From: SCUB01 sp041918675 | GTDB taxonomy: Bacteria; Pseudomonadota; Alphaproteobacteria; Rhizobiales; Xanthobacteraceae | Direction: 5' to 3' | Assembly (NCBI GenBank): GCA_041918675.1 | Contig: JAYRVF010000014.1 | Coordinates: 62,001-126,000 of the forward strand | DNA: 64,000 bases | Shown here: piece after piece, positions 8,920-18,037 of the stretch | Layout of the letters: each line of letters opens with the position of its first letter | Position numbering within the stretch: the first letter of the stretch is position 1 | The notes under the pieces: model-generated | What the model was told of the DNA's origin: nothing | Databases searched by the model: none | What the model saw: only the letters and a program-made list of their open reading frames with translations | Position numbers and translations under genes: made by a program

Positions 8920-8990
8920 AACCACGCGACCGCGCGATCGATCCCCCCGTCACATGTTCCGCTTCTTTTTCCCGCGTCTTCGGTCACGCC

Positions 8991-11900
8991 TCACGGGCGC
9001 AACTGACGCAGGCCCGGAATCGGCGGCAACGACCCCGTCGAGGTCGGATCGGACTTGGTCGCAGGCGGGAGCGGCGCGCGCGCCGTCGCGTCGGGGAAAC
9101 GCTCCTTCATCGCCCGCAGGAAACCTTCGAGCGTGTCGACGCTGGCGGCGAGCTTGGCGATCTGGGCGAATTCGGCGCTGGTCGCCGCCACCGCCTTGGT
9201 GGCGAGATCGAACGCGGCGCGGTCGGCCTCGCCCGTCATCTTCGGCGCGTATTTTTCCCGCAGCCGCTCGATGCCGATCACGTCCTCGGCGAGCGCGTAA
9301 CCGATGCCGGCGCGCAGGATGTCGGATTTTTCCAGCGCCGTCAGCGGCTGGAAATCGCGCCAGCGCTCGCCATACATCAATTCGATCTGCTCGGCTGAAT
9401 CGCGCCAGCGCTTCGACGCCCAGTAGATGTCCGAACGCAGGCGGATCGCCTCGCGGCCGCCGACATTGGCGACGATATCGAGCGCGAGATCATGCCGGCC
9501 AAGATCGCTCTGCGCGCGCGCCTCCAGCAGCAGGCGCTGCTGGCGCAATTCGCCGGCGAGCTCGACGATGCGGCTGGCGCGCAACGCCGCGATGGCGCGT
9601 TCGGGCTTGCGATTCATCAGATAGAACATCGCCAGGCGGCCGGCGACCTGCGCGCGCGCGGCGCCTTCGAGGCGATGGTCGATCTGGTATTGCAGCAGCT
9701 CGCAGGCCTGGTCGAGCAGGTCGACGGCGGCGAGGCGATCGGCCAGCCGCCGCACCATTTCATCGCCGCGCCGGCCGATCGGCGTCAGCTCGCGGAACTC
9801 GTAGAACATCGCCAGCGTTTCCACCGGCGGCAGGTCGTCGCCCTTGTCGCCGAGAAAGACCTCGCCGAACCACTTGGTCGCGTCATCCTGCATCTCGCGC
9901 GCGAAAGCGGAATTGGGAGCGATCCTCGTCGCCGTCTTCACCGCGACGAGCGCGTCGCGATATTTGCCTTCGTTGGCGTAAAGCCGAGACAGATGCCGCA
10001 GCGTTTCGACCTCGAGCATGTCGCCGCGCCAGGTGACGGCGATCGTCTCCAGCGCCTCGAGCGCCTCGGCCGATTTGATTTCGTCGCGCCGCAGCCTCAG
10101 CACGACGTCGCGCAACCTGCCCTCCACCTCCGCCGCGCGATTGCCGGACTTCATTGCCTCGCCATATTCGACCAAGGCGTCCGCGTCGCGGCCGAGCGCC
10201 TCGGCGAGGCGACCGCGCAACACCGCGAGCGCCGCCTTGCCACCGCCGACGCTGCCGACGACCTCGATCTCGTTGAGCCGATTGGCGGCGCTGGCGTAGT
10301 CGTTCACCTCGAGCGCGGCGCGCAGCGAATCCGTGACCGCCACGCGCTGCAATTCGAGCGGCAGCGCGGAAATCGAGAACTCGACATTCTTGAACTTCTC
10401 GCGCGCCTCGGCCCATTTGCCTTGCCGCGCGGCGGCGATCGCCTTCCACAGGTGGGAATCGAAATTGCCGCCGACGACCGGATGCGCGAAATCCTTGAGC
10501 CCCTCGGCGACATAGCCGGACAGGATATTGGCGATCCCCCGCAGGACCAGCACGCTCGCGTCCTCCGAGCCCGCCTTGAGCTCGGCGACGGCGATGTCGA
10601 GCACCGCTTTCGCCTCGTGGTTGAGTTCGCGCGCGAGATAGAACCGCGCCAGATCGAGGCGGGCCGCCGGCCGCGATTGCTCCGGGGCCTCGGCGACCTG
10701 CCGCTGCAGTTCCTGAAGGTGGTCGATGAAATTGGCGGCGCGGTTGCGTTTCCACACATCGTTGTCAAGCACCGGACGCATCGGCGCCGCCGCCCGTTCC
10801 GGCGCCATTTCGGCGGCCGACAGGGTCAAGCCGCCCGGCCGCCCGATCGACACCTTGTCGGGGGCAAGCTCAACGCCGATGTCGTCCGACAACGGATCGA
10901 CCACAATGCCGTGAATCGTCTCCGGCAGCCTGAACTCGACGAATTTCTGTCCCCTGATGAAGCCGCGCGTGGGCGCGGACGCCGTCACCACGATCAGCAC
11001 GTTGCCGGCGTCGGGATCGACCAGGCGATGCTGGCTCGCCGGCTGTTCGAACGGGATCATCACGCTGGCGCGCGCCATGTCGGCGATGTTGCGCGTCACG
11101 CTCAATTGCTGCGAGGGGGCCTGGATGGTTTCGCCCAAGGCCAGCGTCCAGGTGTTGCCCGCAAGCGAGAGGCCGGCAAGGCGCGGACGCTCGAGCTGGA
11201 TGCGCACGGCCGTGGCGTTGTCGAGCGCAAGCTGCGAGGCGCCGCGCGCCCGCGCTTGCGGCGAGGCGATGACGGCGTCGAGATTGATCGTCGCCTTGGC
11301 GTCGAACACGAGCCACACCGAGTCGGCGCGCAGGAAGGCCGCCGCCGCTGTCGGCGCGGAGAACGGAAACGAGATCTTCAGGCCGCCCGATTCCTCGCGC
11401 ACCTCGGCGATCACGGTCGGCGCCGTCGCGGCGCGCGGCGCTTGGCCGGCGGCTTCGGCGGCAGGTTTCTCTCCGCTTCGCTTGGCGGCGCCCGGGTCCG
11501 ATGTCCTTGCCTGATCCCGATGGGAATCCTTGGCTTGCTCCTTGGCTGGCTCGGCCGACTTCGCGGCGGGCCGGTCTCCCGCCGTTTCCTTGGCAAGCTC
11601 TTTCGCGGTTTCTTTCGCCGGTTCCCTGGTCGTTTCCTTCGCTGTTTCCTTCGCTGATTCCTTGGCGGGTTCGTCGACCTGATCCTTGGCGGTGTCCTTG
11701 GGCGCATCCTTGGACGGAACCTTGGCCTCTTCGGCCGCCATCTCCTTCGGCTTGGTTCCGGTCGGCGCATCGGGCCGCGGGTCGGCGGGCACGCTGGCGG
11801 GTTTGGCGGCCCACGCGGGCGGGGGCGCCGCGCGTTCCAACTGATCGAGCGGAAGCGGCGGGGGCGCGACCGCGGCCGGAACGCTGGCCGCGATGCGCGA

Positions 11901-12971
11901 TTCGACTTCCCGATCGCGATTGGCCGACGGCGGCGGGGTCGGCGCGGCGGCGGTCTCGGCCTTGGCCGGCGCGGCCGATGACGGCTTCTTCACGGGAGGA
12001 GCCGCCGGCGCCGGCGCGGCCGCCTCTTCCGCCGCGCGCGAGGGAGACTGCCGCGATTTCATCAGCCGCAATTCGTCGTTCGGAAGCATGCGCGACAGTT
12101 CCGCGCCGCGATCGGCGCCCTGCACGCCGACGTCGACGATGAGGTTCTTCTCCTCGCGGAAGCTGTGGACATTGACCTCGCCGATCAGACCGATCTCGAC
12201 CGTGGTCTTTTCCGGCTCGTTGCGCTGCTCGATTGAGGCGATGTTGGAGGGCGCGACGACCTTGGCGTCGGCGAGATCGAAATTCAGCGCCGCGTTGAAC
12301 ACCAAGGCGAGCTTGTCGCGCCCGAGATCGGACGACACGCCGACGCCGTCGGGCAGCTCGAAGACGTAGCGCACGAAGGTCGGCATCGTCGAGGCGCGCA
12401 CCCGGATCGGCGCCTCCTTGCGCGCCTCTTCCTGCTTGCGCTGGCGCAGCATCTTCTCGGCGTTGCGCGCCCGTTCGGCGAGTTCCTGGACGACTTCGGT
12501 CGGCAGGCCCGGCGGCGGGCCGCTCCAGTTTTCCGGCAGCAGGTCGACGAACAGCCGTTCGCCCGCGCTCATGGCGTTGACCTTCACCTTGCGCGACAGC
12601 GCCAGGCGCAGCGCCGTGCCATCCGGATCCTTGCGCGCGGAGGAAACATAATCGGGAAGCTGATCGGGCAGCCGGGTGACGGGAACGTCCACCGGCCGCT
12701 TGAAGCGGATGATCAGAATGCTGCCAGCCGTGCGGACGTCGGATTCGACGTCCTCCTTCAGATGCACGACAAGGCGGGCGAAATTATCTTCCTTGGTAAG
12801 GCTGGCGGTACCCTTGACCGCGTCGGCGCGCGCGGGCCCGCCGGCCATCGCGGCGGCGAAAGCGGCGAACAGCACCGTCAAGCCAAGCGCGCGGGCGCGC
12901 CGCGCCCACGCGCGATCGCTTCCCGTCCGGGCGATTCCAGCCACGCCTCGCCTGTCTGGTGAGCTCAGCAT
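8991..12971 (-). CDS. Large exported AMIN-like / TPR protein of the flagellar cluster
   Basis: This 1326-residue protein is predicted to be exported. A hydrophobic signal segment near residues 30-48 ends at GGPARA. An AMIN-like beta module follows (about 50-150), then a second (190-290). A Lys/Ala/Glu/Thr-rich spacer (about 300-510) and more AMIN-like sequence (515-700) come next. The C-terminal half is alpha-helical with TPR-like repeats. AMIN modules usually bind peptidoglycan or periplasmic partners. It follows a MotE-like chaperone gene after 106 bp. By analogy with the S. meliloti MotE/MotC pair it may be a periplasmic motor-associated scaffold, but this is inference. The start has no clear ribosome-binding site; a GTG at 12944 is an alternative. 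Confidence 0.7.
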   Translation of the reverse strand: MLSSPDRRGVAGIARTGSDRAWARRARALGLTVLFAAFAAAMAGGPARADAVKGTASLTKEDNFARLVVHLKEDVESDVRTAGSILIIRFKRPVDVPVTRLPDQLPDYVSSARKDPDGTALRLALSRKVKVNAMSAGERLFVDLLPENWSGPPPGLPTEVVQELAERARNAEKMLRQRKQEEARKEAPIRVRASTMPTFVRYVFELPDGVGVSSDLGRDKLALVFNAALNFDLADAKVVAPSNIASIEQRNEPEKTTVEIGLIGEVNVHSFREEKNLIVDVGVQGADRGAELSRMLPNDELRLMKSRQSPSRAAEEAAAPAPAAPPVKKPSSAAPAKAETAAAPTPPPSANRDREVESRIAASVPAAVAPPPLPLDQLERAAPPPAWAAKPASVPADPRPDAPTGTKPKEMAAEEAKVPSKDAPKDTAKDQVDEPAKESAKETAKETTREPAKETAKELAKETAGDRPAAKSAEPAKEQAKDSHRDQARTSDPGAAKRSGEKPAAEAAGQAPRAATAPTVIAEVREESGGLKISFPFSAPTAAAAFLRADSVWLVFDAKATINLDAVIASPQARARGASQLALDNATAVRIQLERPRLAGLSLAGNTWTLALGETIQAPSQQLSVTRNIADMARASVMIPFEQPASQHRLVDPDAGNVLIVVTASAPTRGFIRGQKFVEFRLPETIHGIVVDPLSDDIGVELAPDKVSIGRPGGLTLSAAEMAPERAAAPMRPVLDNDVWKRNRAANFIDHLQELQRQVAEAPEQSRPAARLDLARFYLARELNHEAKAVLDIAVAELKAGSEDASVLVLRGIANILSGYVAEGLKDFAHPVVGGNFDSHLWKAIAAARQGKWAEAREKFKNVEFSISALPLELQRVAVTDSLRAALEVNDYASAANRLNEIEVVGSVGGGKAALAVLRGRLAEALGRDADALVEYGEAMKSGNRAAEVEGRLRDVVLRLRRDEIKSAEALEALETIAVTWRGDMLEVETLRHLSRLYANEGKYRDALVAVKTATRIAPNSAFAREMQDDATKWFGEVFLGDKGDDLPPVETLAMFYEFRELTPIGRRGDEMVRRLADRLAAVDLLDQACELLQYQIDHRLEGAARAQVAGRLAMFYLMNRKPERAIAALRASRIVELAGELRQQRLLLEARAQSDLGRHDLALDIVANVGGREAIRLRSDIYWASKRWRDSAEQIELMYGERWRDFQPLTALEKSDILRAGIGYALAEDVIGIERLREKYAPKMTGEADRAAFDLATKAVAATSAEFAQIAKLAASVDTLEGFLRAMKERFPDATARAPLPPATKSDPTSTGSLPPIPGLRQLRP
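11520..11735 (-). repeat. Degenerate 12 bp repeats encoding a KETA-type spacer
   Basis: A run of imperfect 12 bp units encodes tetrapeptides such as AKET, AKES and AKEL in the linker of the AMIN/TPR protein. The region is low-complexity, Lys/Ala/Glu-rich and probably an extended charged spacer. Confidence 0.7.
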
Positions 12972-13077
12972 CGCACCAATCCCGTCGCGATCAACTCAAT
13001 GCGCGGATCATTCGACACGGTCGCGCGAACCGTCGATCCCGCACGGAGGTCGCGAACCCGACCCTAGAGTCCCGCGT

Positions 13078-13092
13078 TTAAGGATTTGTTAA
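13078..13092. promoter_or_regulatory. CtrA-type box at the end of the motE-like gene
   Basis: This is an exact TTAA-N7-TTAA match (TTAAGGATTTGTTAA). It includes the TAA stop of the motE-like gene and sits 107 bp upstream of the AMIN/TPR start, so it may give that gene its own promoter. Confidence 0.55.
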
Positions 13093-13905
13093 TCGCGTTG
13101 CCGGTTCCGACGGTTTGCCCTCGATCTTGGGAAGATTGCTCGCGGAATCGAACTTTTCGCCGGCCGCGCGCTTGGCGATCTCGACGGTGAGGCGCTCGGC
13201 CGCCTCCGCCGACATCTGGGCGAGAATGTCGGACATGCGACGCGGATTCATTTGCGTCGCGAGTTCCAGCAGCACCGCCATGTCGAGCCGGTCGAAAACC
13301 CTCGCCGCCTCCTTGGGCTTCATGCTTTCGTACATCGAGACCAGGCCCTTCAGCCGCGCGGCCTCGCCCTGCTCCTTGCGCTCGTTGGCGGCGTTGATCT
13401 TCTGCTCGACCGCCTTGAGCTCCTCGACCCGCGCGTCGATCCGCTTTTCCGAGGCCTTGAGCAGGTTCTCGCGGATTTCGAGCTCGCGGGCGCGGCTGTC
13501 GAGTTCCTGCCGGCGCGATTGCAGCCGTTCGAGAATGGCGCGCTCGGAGGCGGGCACCGGCCGATGCGGATCGGGCACGACGACGGTGCCGTCGATCGGC
13601 TTGGCCGCATCGACGGGCTTGGCCGTCTCCGCCGGCTTGGCGGCGGGCTTGTCGCCTTCTTCCTTCGGCTTGTCGGCGGCGACCGACCCGGTGATGTCGC
13701 CGGCCTCGACCGGCCGTCGCCCCGGAACCGGAAAGTTGAGAACTTCCTGCGCCCACGAGATCTTGGCCTCGGCGAGCGGATTGCGCTCGCCGGGCTGGAT
13801 GATGAAGCCGCCATCCAGGAGCAAGCCCGTCACCTTGAGCGCGACGAGGCACAGCGCCGCGAACATGATGACGGGAACGACCCGGATGTCGTGCCGACGC
13901 TTCAT
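13078..13905 (-). CDS. MotE-like flagellar protein (MgtE_N-like domain)
   Basis: This 275-residue protein has one N-terminal membrane anchor (about residues 10-30) and a charged linker. A long coiled coil (about 115-180) precedes a C-terminal MgtE_N-like domain: MKPKEAARVFDRLDMAVLL, then MNPRRMSDILAQMS. This is the MotE layout; in Sinorhizobium MotE is a periplasmic chaperone for MotC. Its start overlaps the end of the DUF6468 gene by 4 bp, within the fliL-fliM unit. The next gene downstream encodes a very large exported protein, a candidate client. No motB or motC is present here, so the motE name is by family only. Confidence 0.78.
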   Translation of the reverse strand: MKRRHDIRVVPVIMFAALCLVALKVTGLLLDGGFIIQPGERNPLAEAKISWAQEVLNFPVPGRRPVEAGDITGSVAADKPKEEGDKPAAKPAETAKPVDAAKPIDGTVVVPDPHRPVPASERAILERLQSRRQELDSRARELEIRENLLKASEKRIDARVEELKAVEQKINAANERKEQGEAARLKGLVSMYESMKPKEAARVFDRLDMAVLLELATQMNPRRMSDILAQMSAEAAERLTVEIAKRAAGEKFDSASNLPKIEGKPSEPATRLTNP

Positions 13906-14339
13906 GCGGCGACGCCGTTCACCCGCCGGCTGGTCCGCTCGGCGAAGGCGCGCGCGGCCGCGGCGAGGTCACGCGCGCTGGCGGGACGCTCGGCCTCCGG
14001 CTCCTTGATCGGGCGGGCGGCGAGCACGATGCGCGACAGCCGCGTCAGCACTTCCTCGCCCGAGGCGATCTGGATGGCGATGCGCTGCGTCACCTGTTCG
14101 GCCGTGGTCAAGCGCCCGCCGAGGCCCTCGTCGCAGGCGTGCACGGTGCGCTTGAGATCGGCGATCGCGCGCTCGGCGATCTCGGTCGCGGTGATGAGTT
14201 CGGAGATCGTCGCCTTGAGCGAATGCTCGTCGGAGCGCAGCCGTTGCAGGCGCCGATTGAGCAGCGTGCAATAGCCGATGGTGATCAGCAGCAACACCGC
14301 GACGAAGCTTTCGATCACGAATCCAAGAACGTGACTCAT
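13902..14339 (-). CDS. DUF6468-type flagellar cluster protein
   Basis: This 145-residue protein has an N-terminal membrane segment (FVIESFVAVLLLITIGYCTL). A helical cytoplasmic part with probable coiled coil follows (RLQRLRSDEHSLKATISEL). Its size and its position between fliM and a motE-like gene match the small DUF6468 proteins of alphaproteobacterial flagellar clusters, whose role is not established. It overlaps fliM and the motE-like gene by 4 bp each, so translation is probably coupled and the stoichiometry linked. Confidence 0.75.
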   Translation of the reverse strand: MSHVLGFVIESFVAVLLLITIGYCTLLNRRLQRLRSDEHSLKATISELITATEIAERAIADLKRTVHACDEGLGGRLTTAEQVTQRIAIQIASGEEVLTRLSRIVLAARPIKEPEAERPASARDLAAAARAFAERTSRRVNGVAA

Positions 14340-15535
14340 TGTGCCTCCATGAGCTTGCTCGTATCATCCGCCTTTTCGAACATGGCGTAGGTGGTGCGCG
14401 GTTTGCGCAATTGCTTGATGACGCGGATGGCGACGCGGTCGCCGACCCGGCCCATCCGCCCCTCGGTCAACGTCACGTCGCCGCAACGGATGGCGACGAG
14501 CGCGTCGGGCCGCACGTCGAGCGGCAGGGTGTCGCCGACCTCGAGCCGCATCAGATCGCGCAACGGGATTTCGGCCTCGTACAACACCGCGTCGACGGCG
14601 ATCTGCGCCTGGCCGATCTCGGTCGCCAGATGCCCCTCCCAGATCGGATCGCGGCCGAATTTCTCGCCCATGAACATCTGCAACAGCACGTTGCGGATGG
14701 GCTCGATCGTCGCGTAGGGCAGCAGCAGCTCGATGATGCCGCCGCGGTCCTCCATGTCGACGCGCAGGCGCACCAGGATGGCGGCATTGGCGGGCCGCGT
14801 GATCGCGGCGAAACGCGGATTGGTTTCCAGCCGGTCGATGGAGAACTTGACCGGCGAGAGCGGCTTGAACGCCTGTTCGGCGTCGGCGAGCACGACCTCG
14901 ACCAGGCGCTTGACCAGATTGGTCTCGATCGTGGTGTAGGGGCGTCCCTCGGCGCGGACCGTGGTCTGGCCGCGGCGGCCGCCGAGCAGCACGTCGATGA
15001 TCGAATAGATCAGGTTGGAATCGACGGTGAACAGTCCGAAATTGTCCCACTCCTCCGCCTTGAATACCGACAGCACCGCCGGCAGCGGGATCGAGTTGAG
15101 ATAGTCGCCGAAGCGAACCGAGGTGATGCGGTCGAGCGAGACCTCGACATTGTCGGAAGTGAAATTGCGCAGCGACGTCGTCATCAGCCGCACCAGGCGG
15201 TCGAAGACGATTTCGAGCATCGGCAGGCGCTCGTAGGACACCATCGCCGAGTCGATGATGGCGCGGATGCCGGAATTGTCGTCGAGGTTGACCTCGGCCA
15301 GGCTGAAGCCGAGCAGATTGTCGATCTCGTCCTGCGTCAGCACGCGCTCGGCGCCGCCCTTGGAGGTCGACAGCGAGCGGCTGCCATCGTCGACCATGGC
15401 CGCCCATTGTTCGGCCATGGATTCGGAAAGCTCGTTCTCGGCCGCCTCCTTGGCCGCGGCCTCGGGGTCTTCCGATTCGAGCGCGGCGCCCCATTCGGCG
15501 GCCAATGCGTCCTGGTCGATGTCGGTCTGCGTCAT
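14336..15535 (-). CDS. fliM: Flagellar motor switch protein FliM
   Basis: FliM is a C-ring subunit that binds phosphorylated CheY and controls rotation. The 399-residue product carries the EIDNLLGF element at about residues 70-77, preceded by an acidic extension of about 65 residues. Central-domain sequence (SLRNFTSDNVEVSLDRI, FGDYLNSIPLPAV) and a C-terminal SpoA-like domain (LEVGDTLPLDVRPDALVAI) are clear. FliM normally begins near the EIDNLL element, so the extension here is longer than usual. It lies 27 bp after fliL and overlaps the DUF6468 gene. Confidence 0.96.
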   Translation of the reverse strand: MTQTDIDQDALAAEWGAALESEDPEAAAKEAAENELSESMAEQWAAMVDDGSRSLSTSKGGAERVLTQDEIDNLLGFSLAEVNLDDNSGIRAIIDSAMVSYERLPMLEIVFDRLVRLMTTSLRNFTSDNVEVSLDRITSVRFGDYLNSIPLPAVLSVFKAEEWDNFGLFTVDSNLIYSIIDVLLGGRRGQTTVRAEGRPYTTIETNLVKRLVEVVLADAEQAFKPLSPVKFSIDRLETNPRFAAITRPANAAILVRLRVDMEDRGGIIELLLPYATIEPIRNVLLQMFMGEKFGRDPIWEGHLATEIGQAQIAVDAVLYEAEIPLRDLMRLEVGDTLPLDVRPDALVAIRCGDVTLTEGRMGRVGDRVAIRVIKQLRKPRTTYAMFEKADDTSKLMEAQ

Positions 15536-15562
15536 GAATGCGGTTCCCCCGGCCCCGCCGCG

Positions 15563-16078
15563 CTACTGGATGACGATTTCCTTGAACAGGACGGCGTTGA
15601 CGTTGTTCGGCGCGACGGCGAGGTTGACGCGGCGCGTCAGCTCTTCCTTGAGGCGGAACATGCCGGCCGAACCGTTGAGGTCGGCGGGACGCAATTCACG
15701 CAAATAGGTCTGGAAGGTGTCCATCACCCTCGGCATCACCGGCTTGATCTTGTCGACCAGCGGCTGCTCCTTCACCTCCAGCACGATCTTGACCTTGAGA
15801 TATTGGACGCGCTCGCCCGGCGTCTGCTGCAGGTTCACCAGCACTTCCGGCAGGTCCATGAAGACCGGTGGCTTGGCCGCCGGCTCGGTGACCACGGTCT
15901 CGTGCGTGCTCTTCTTGAAAAGGAACAGGTAGCCGCCCGCGCCTCCGCCGATGACGATCACCAGCGCGGCGCCGACGATGATCATCTGCTTGCGCGAGAG
16001 CTTGAGCCAACTCTTCGACGGCGGCGCGCCTTCGCCCTGTTCGCCGTCCGGGGCCGCCGTCTGTTCCGTGTCCGCCAT
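15563..16078 (-). CDS. fliL: Flagellar basal body-associated protein FliL
   Basis: FliL surrounds and stabilises the stator units. The 171-residue product has a short cytoplasmic tail, one membrane helix at residues 31-54 (QMIIVGAALVIVIGGGAGGY) and a periplasmic domain. That domain ends with the conserved VNAVLFKEIVIQ. I chose ATG 16078 (MADTEQ), because the longer frame from 16150 adds a basic, non-conserved stretch. It is the first gene of the leftward fliL-fliM-DUF6468-motE-like unit and diverges from flgF. Confidence 0.93.
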   Translation of the reverse strand: MADTEQTAAPDGEQGEGAPPSKSWLKLSRKQMIIVGAALVIVIGGGAGGYLFLFKKSTHETVVTEPAAKPPVFMDLPEVLVNLQQTPGERVQYLKVKIVLEVKEQPLVDKIKPVMPRVMDTFQTYLRELRPADLNGSAGMFRLKEELTRRVNLAVAPNNVNAVLFKEIVIQ

Positions 16079-16217
16079 CGTGCCATCCGGTGATTTGGAA
16101 GGACGAAGCCGCCAGCCCGGCCGTGACGCGAAACAACGCCGCTGGCGCATCGCGCCTCATGTACGGCGACGCTATTCCCGCAATGGTTAACGGAACCTTT
16201 CCCGAGCGCCTCAACTG

Positions 16218-16230
16218 GGAAAAATTTGCC
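16218..16230. promoter_or_regulatory. ftr-like site upstream of flgF
   Basis: The sequence GGAAAAATTTGCC is an imperfect member of the GGCAA-N3-TTGCC palindrome family. It lies 89 bp upstream of the flgF sigma-54 promoter, a typical enhancer distance. Confidence 0.45.
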
Positions 16231-16318
16231 GGCCCAACATGGTCAACAAGATCTTATTGCCCAGCCGGACACAGCGTCCCCCTTCGTTATCCCATTGAAA
16301 TTGAACAAATTCTCCATC

Positions 16319-16334
16319 TGGCACGCCATTCGCT
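16319..16334 (+). promoter_or_regulatory. Sigma-54 promoter of flgF
   Basis: TGGCACGCCATTCGCT matches the -24 GG / -12 GC pattern of RpoN promoters with correct spacing. The first 15 bases are identical to the promoter upstream of flgI. It lies 106 bp upstream of the flgF ATG. Confidence 0.8.
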
Positions 16335-16439
16335 TGAATGACGGCGAACGGCGGTTTGGGAGAACCGCTCGGTTCACACGAAGCAGCGGCCGCCTTGGGA
16401 GGGCGCGTCACGGCTTCCGAGACCAGGGGAGAAGGCCCG

Positions 16440-17213
16440 ATGGAGAACACGCTTCTCATCGGATTGTCGCGACAGGTCGCGCTCGAGCGCCAGCTCGACG
16501 TCATCGCCAACAATGTCGCGAACATGAACACGACCGGCTTCAAGGCCGACAGGTCGCTGTTCGAGGAATTCCTCATGCCGGTCGCGCGGGCCGAGAATTT
16601 CGGCGGCCGCGACCAGGTGCTCAGCTATGTGCAGGACCGCGCCACCTGGCACGACCTGACGCAGGGCAACATCGAGCAGACCGGCAACGCGCTCGACGTC
16701 GCCGTCGAGGCAAACGCATTTCTCGTCGTGCAGACGGCGGCCGGCGAACGCTACAGCCGCAACGGCGCGCTGCAGATCAACGCCCAGGGACAGCTCGTCA
16801 CCAACGAGGGCAACGCGGTTCTCGGCGACAACGGCCCGATCGTGTTCCAGCCGGGCGATCAGAACATCAACATCGCCCGCGACGGCACCGTGACCGTGCG
16901 CGAGGGATCCAATACCAAGGTCGACTCACAGCGCGGCAAGATCCGCCTCGTCACCTTCGATCAACCGCAGCGCCTGACCAAGCAGGGCTCCAGCCTGTTC
17001 GCCGCCCCCGCCGATCTGGCGCCGCAGGCGGCCACCAACGCGACCGGCGGACTGCGCCAGGGCTTCGTCGAGAAGTCCAACGTCGGCTCGGTCGCCGAAA
17101 TGAGCCGGCTGATCGAGGTGACGCGGACCTACACCCAGATCGCGACGCTGATTCAGCAACAGAGCGACATCCGTCGCTCGTCGATCGAGAAACTCGCGGA
17201 AGTTCCGGCGTAA
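16440..17213 (+). CDS. flgF: Flagellar proximal rod protein FlgF
   Basis: FlgF is a rod subunit of the basal body. The 257-residue product starts with MENTLLIGLSRQ, carries the rod motif NNVANMNTTGFKADR, and ends in the conserved MSRLIEVTRTYTQIATLI helix. ATG 16440 fits the family N-terminus; the upstream extension of the frame lies in promoter DNA. It heads the rightward unit flgF-flgG-flgA-flgH, which a sigma-54 promoter probably drives. Confidence 0.96.
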   Translation: MENTLLIGLSRQVALERQLDVIANNVANMNTTGFKADRSLFEEFLMPVARAENFGGRDQVLSYVQDRATWHDLTQGNIEQTGNALDVAVEANAFLVVQTAAGERYSRNGALQINAQGQLVTNEGNAVLGDNGPIVFQPGDQNINIARDGTVTVREGSNTKVDSQRGKIRLVTFDQPQRLTKQGSSLFAAPADLAPQAATNATGGLRQGFVEKSNVGSVAEMSRLIEVTRTYTQIATLIQQQSDIRRSSIEKLAEVPA

Positions 17214-17237
17214 CGACAGGATCGGGAGAGACCAGCG

Positions 17238-18026
17238 ATGCGCGCGCTCCATACCGCGGCCACCGGAATGATGGCCCAGGAACTCAACGTCCAGGTCATC
17301 GCCAACAATATCGCCAACATGCGCACGACCGCCTACAAGCGTCAGCGCGCCGAGTTCCAGGATCTCCTCTACGAGCAGGTCCGCCGCGTCGGCACCCAGT
17401 CCTCCGACCAGGGCACGATCCTGCCGGTCGGCGTCGAGATCGGCTCGGGCGTCAAGACGGTGGCGACGTCGCGCGTCATGGGCCAAGGCAATCTTTCGCC
17501 GACGCAGAAGGACCTCGACGTCGCCATTCGCGGCGAGGGCTTCTTCCGCATCCAGCTCCCCGACGGGCGCACCGCCTATACCCGCGACGGCTCGTTCGAG
17601 ATGGACGCGCAAGGCCGCCTCGTCACCGCGCAGGGCTACCTGCTCCAGCCCAACATCACCATTCCGCAGAACTCCACCGGCGTCACCATCAACGCGCAAG
17701 GTCAGGTCGCGGCGACGCCGGCCGGGTCGACGACGCCGACCCAGCTCGGCCAGATCGAGCTCTCCGTGTTCATCAACAAGACCGGCCTGCAGGCGATCGG
17801 CGACAACCTCTTTCTCGAAACGCCGGCCTCCGGCACGCCGCAGAACGGCACCGCCGGCTCGACCGGCTTCGGCGACTTGCTGCAGTCCCATCTCGAACAA
17901 GCCAATGTCGAGGCGGTGTCGGAGATATCCGACCTGATCGCGGCCCAGCGCGCCTACGAAATGAACGCCAAGGTCATCAGCGCCACCGATCAGATGCTGT
18001 CGTCGACGGCCAACATGTTCCGCTAA
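17238..18026 (+). CDS. flgG: Flagellar distal rod protein FlgG
   Basis: FlgG builds the distal rod. The 262-residue product has the FlgG length and begins MRALHTAATGMMAQELNVQV. It carries NNIANMRTTAYKRQRAEFQ and closes with ISDLIAAQRAYEMNAKVI. A GGGAG ribosome-binding site precedes the ATG. It starts 24 bp after flgF and is followed 11 bp later by flgA. Confidence 0.98.
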   Translation: MRALHTAATGMMAQELNVQVIANNIANMRTTAYKRQRAEFQDLLYEQVRRVGTQSSDQGTILPVGVEIGSGVKTVATSRVMGQGNLSPTQKDLDVAIRGEGFFRIQLPDGRTAYTRDGSFEMDAQGRLVTAQGYLLQPNITIPQNSTGVTINAQGQVAATPAGSTTPTQLGQIELSVFINKTGLQAIGDNLFLETPASGTPQNGTAGSTGFGDLLQSHLEQANVEAVSEISDLIAAQRAYEMNAKVISATDQMLSSTANMFR

Positions 18027-18037
18027 GGGAGTTCGCG

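Larger units (their letters stand above)
16079..16439. promoter_or_regulatory. Divergent fliL / flgF control region
   Basis: This 361 bp region has no credible gene. It contains an extended CtrA half-site ATGGTTAA (16183-16190), an ftr-like palindrome and a sigma-54 promoter reading toward flgF. I saw no sigma-54 promoter reading toward fliL, so fliL may depend on the CtrA half-site. Confidence 0.65.

Noticed and set aside
16226..18037. A long rightward frame leading into flgA through flgF and flgG
   Set aside because: flgF and flgG occupy this DNA in other frames; flgA starts at 18038 with its own ribosome-binding site and signal peptide.
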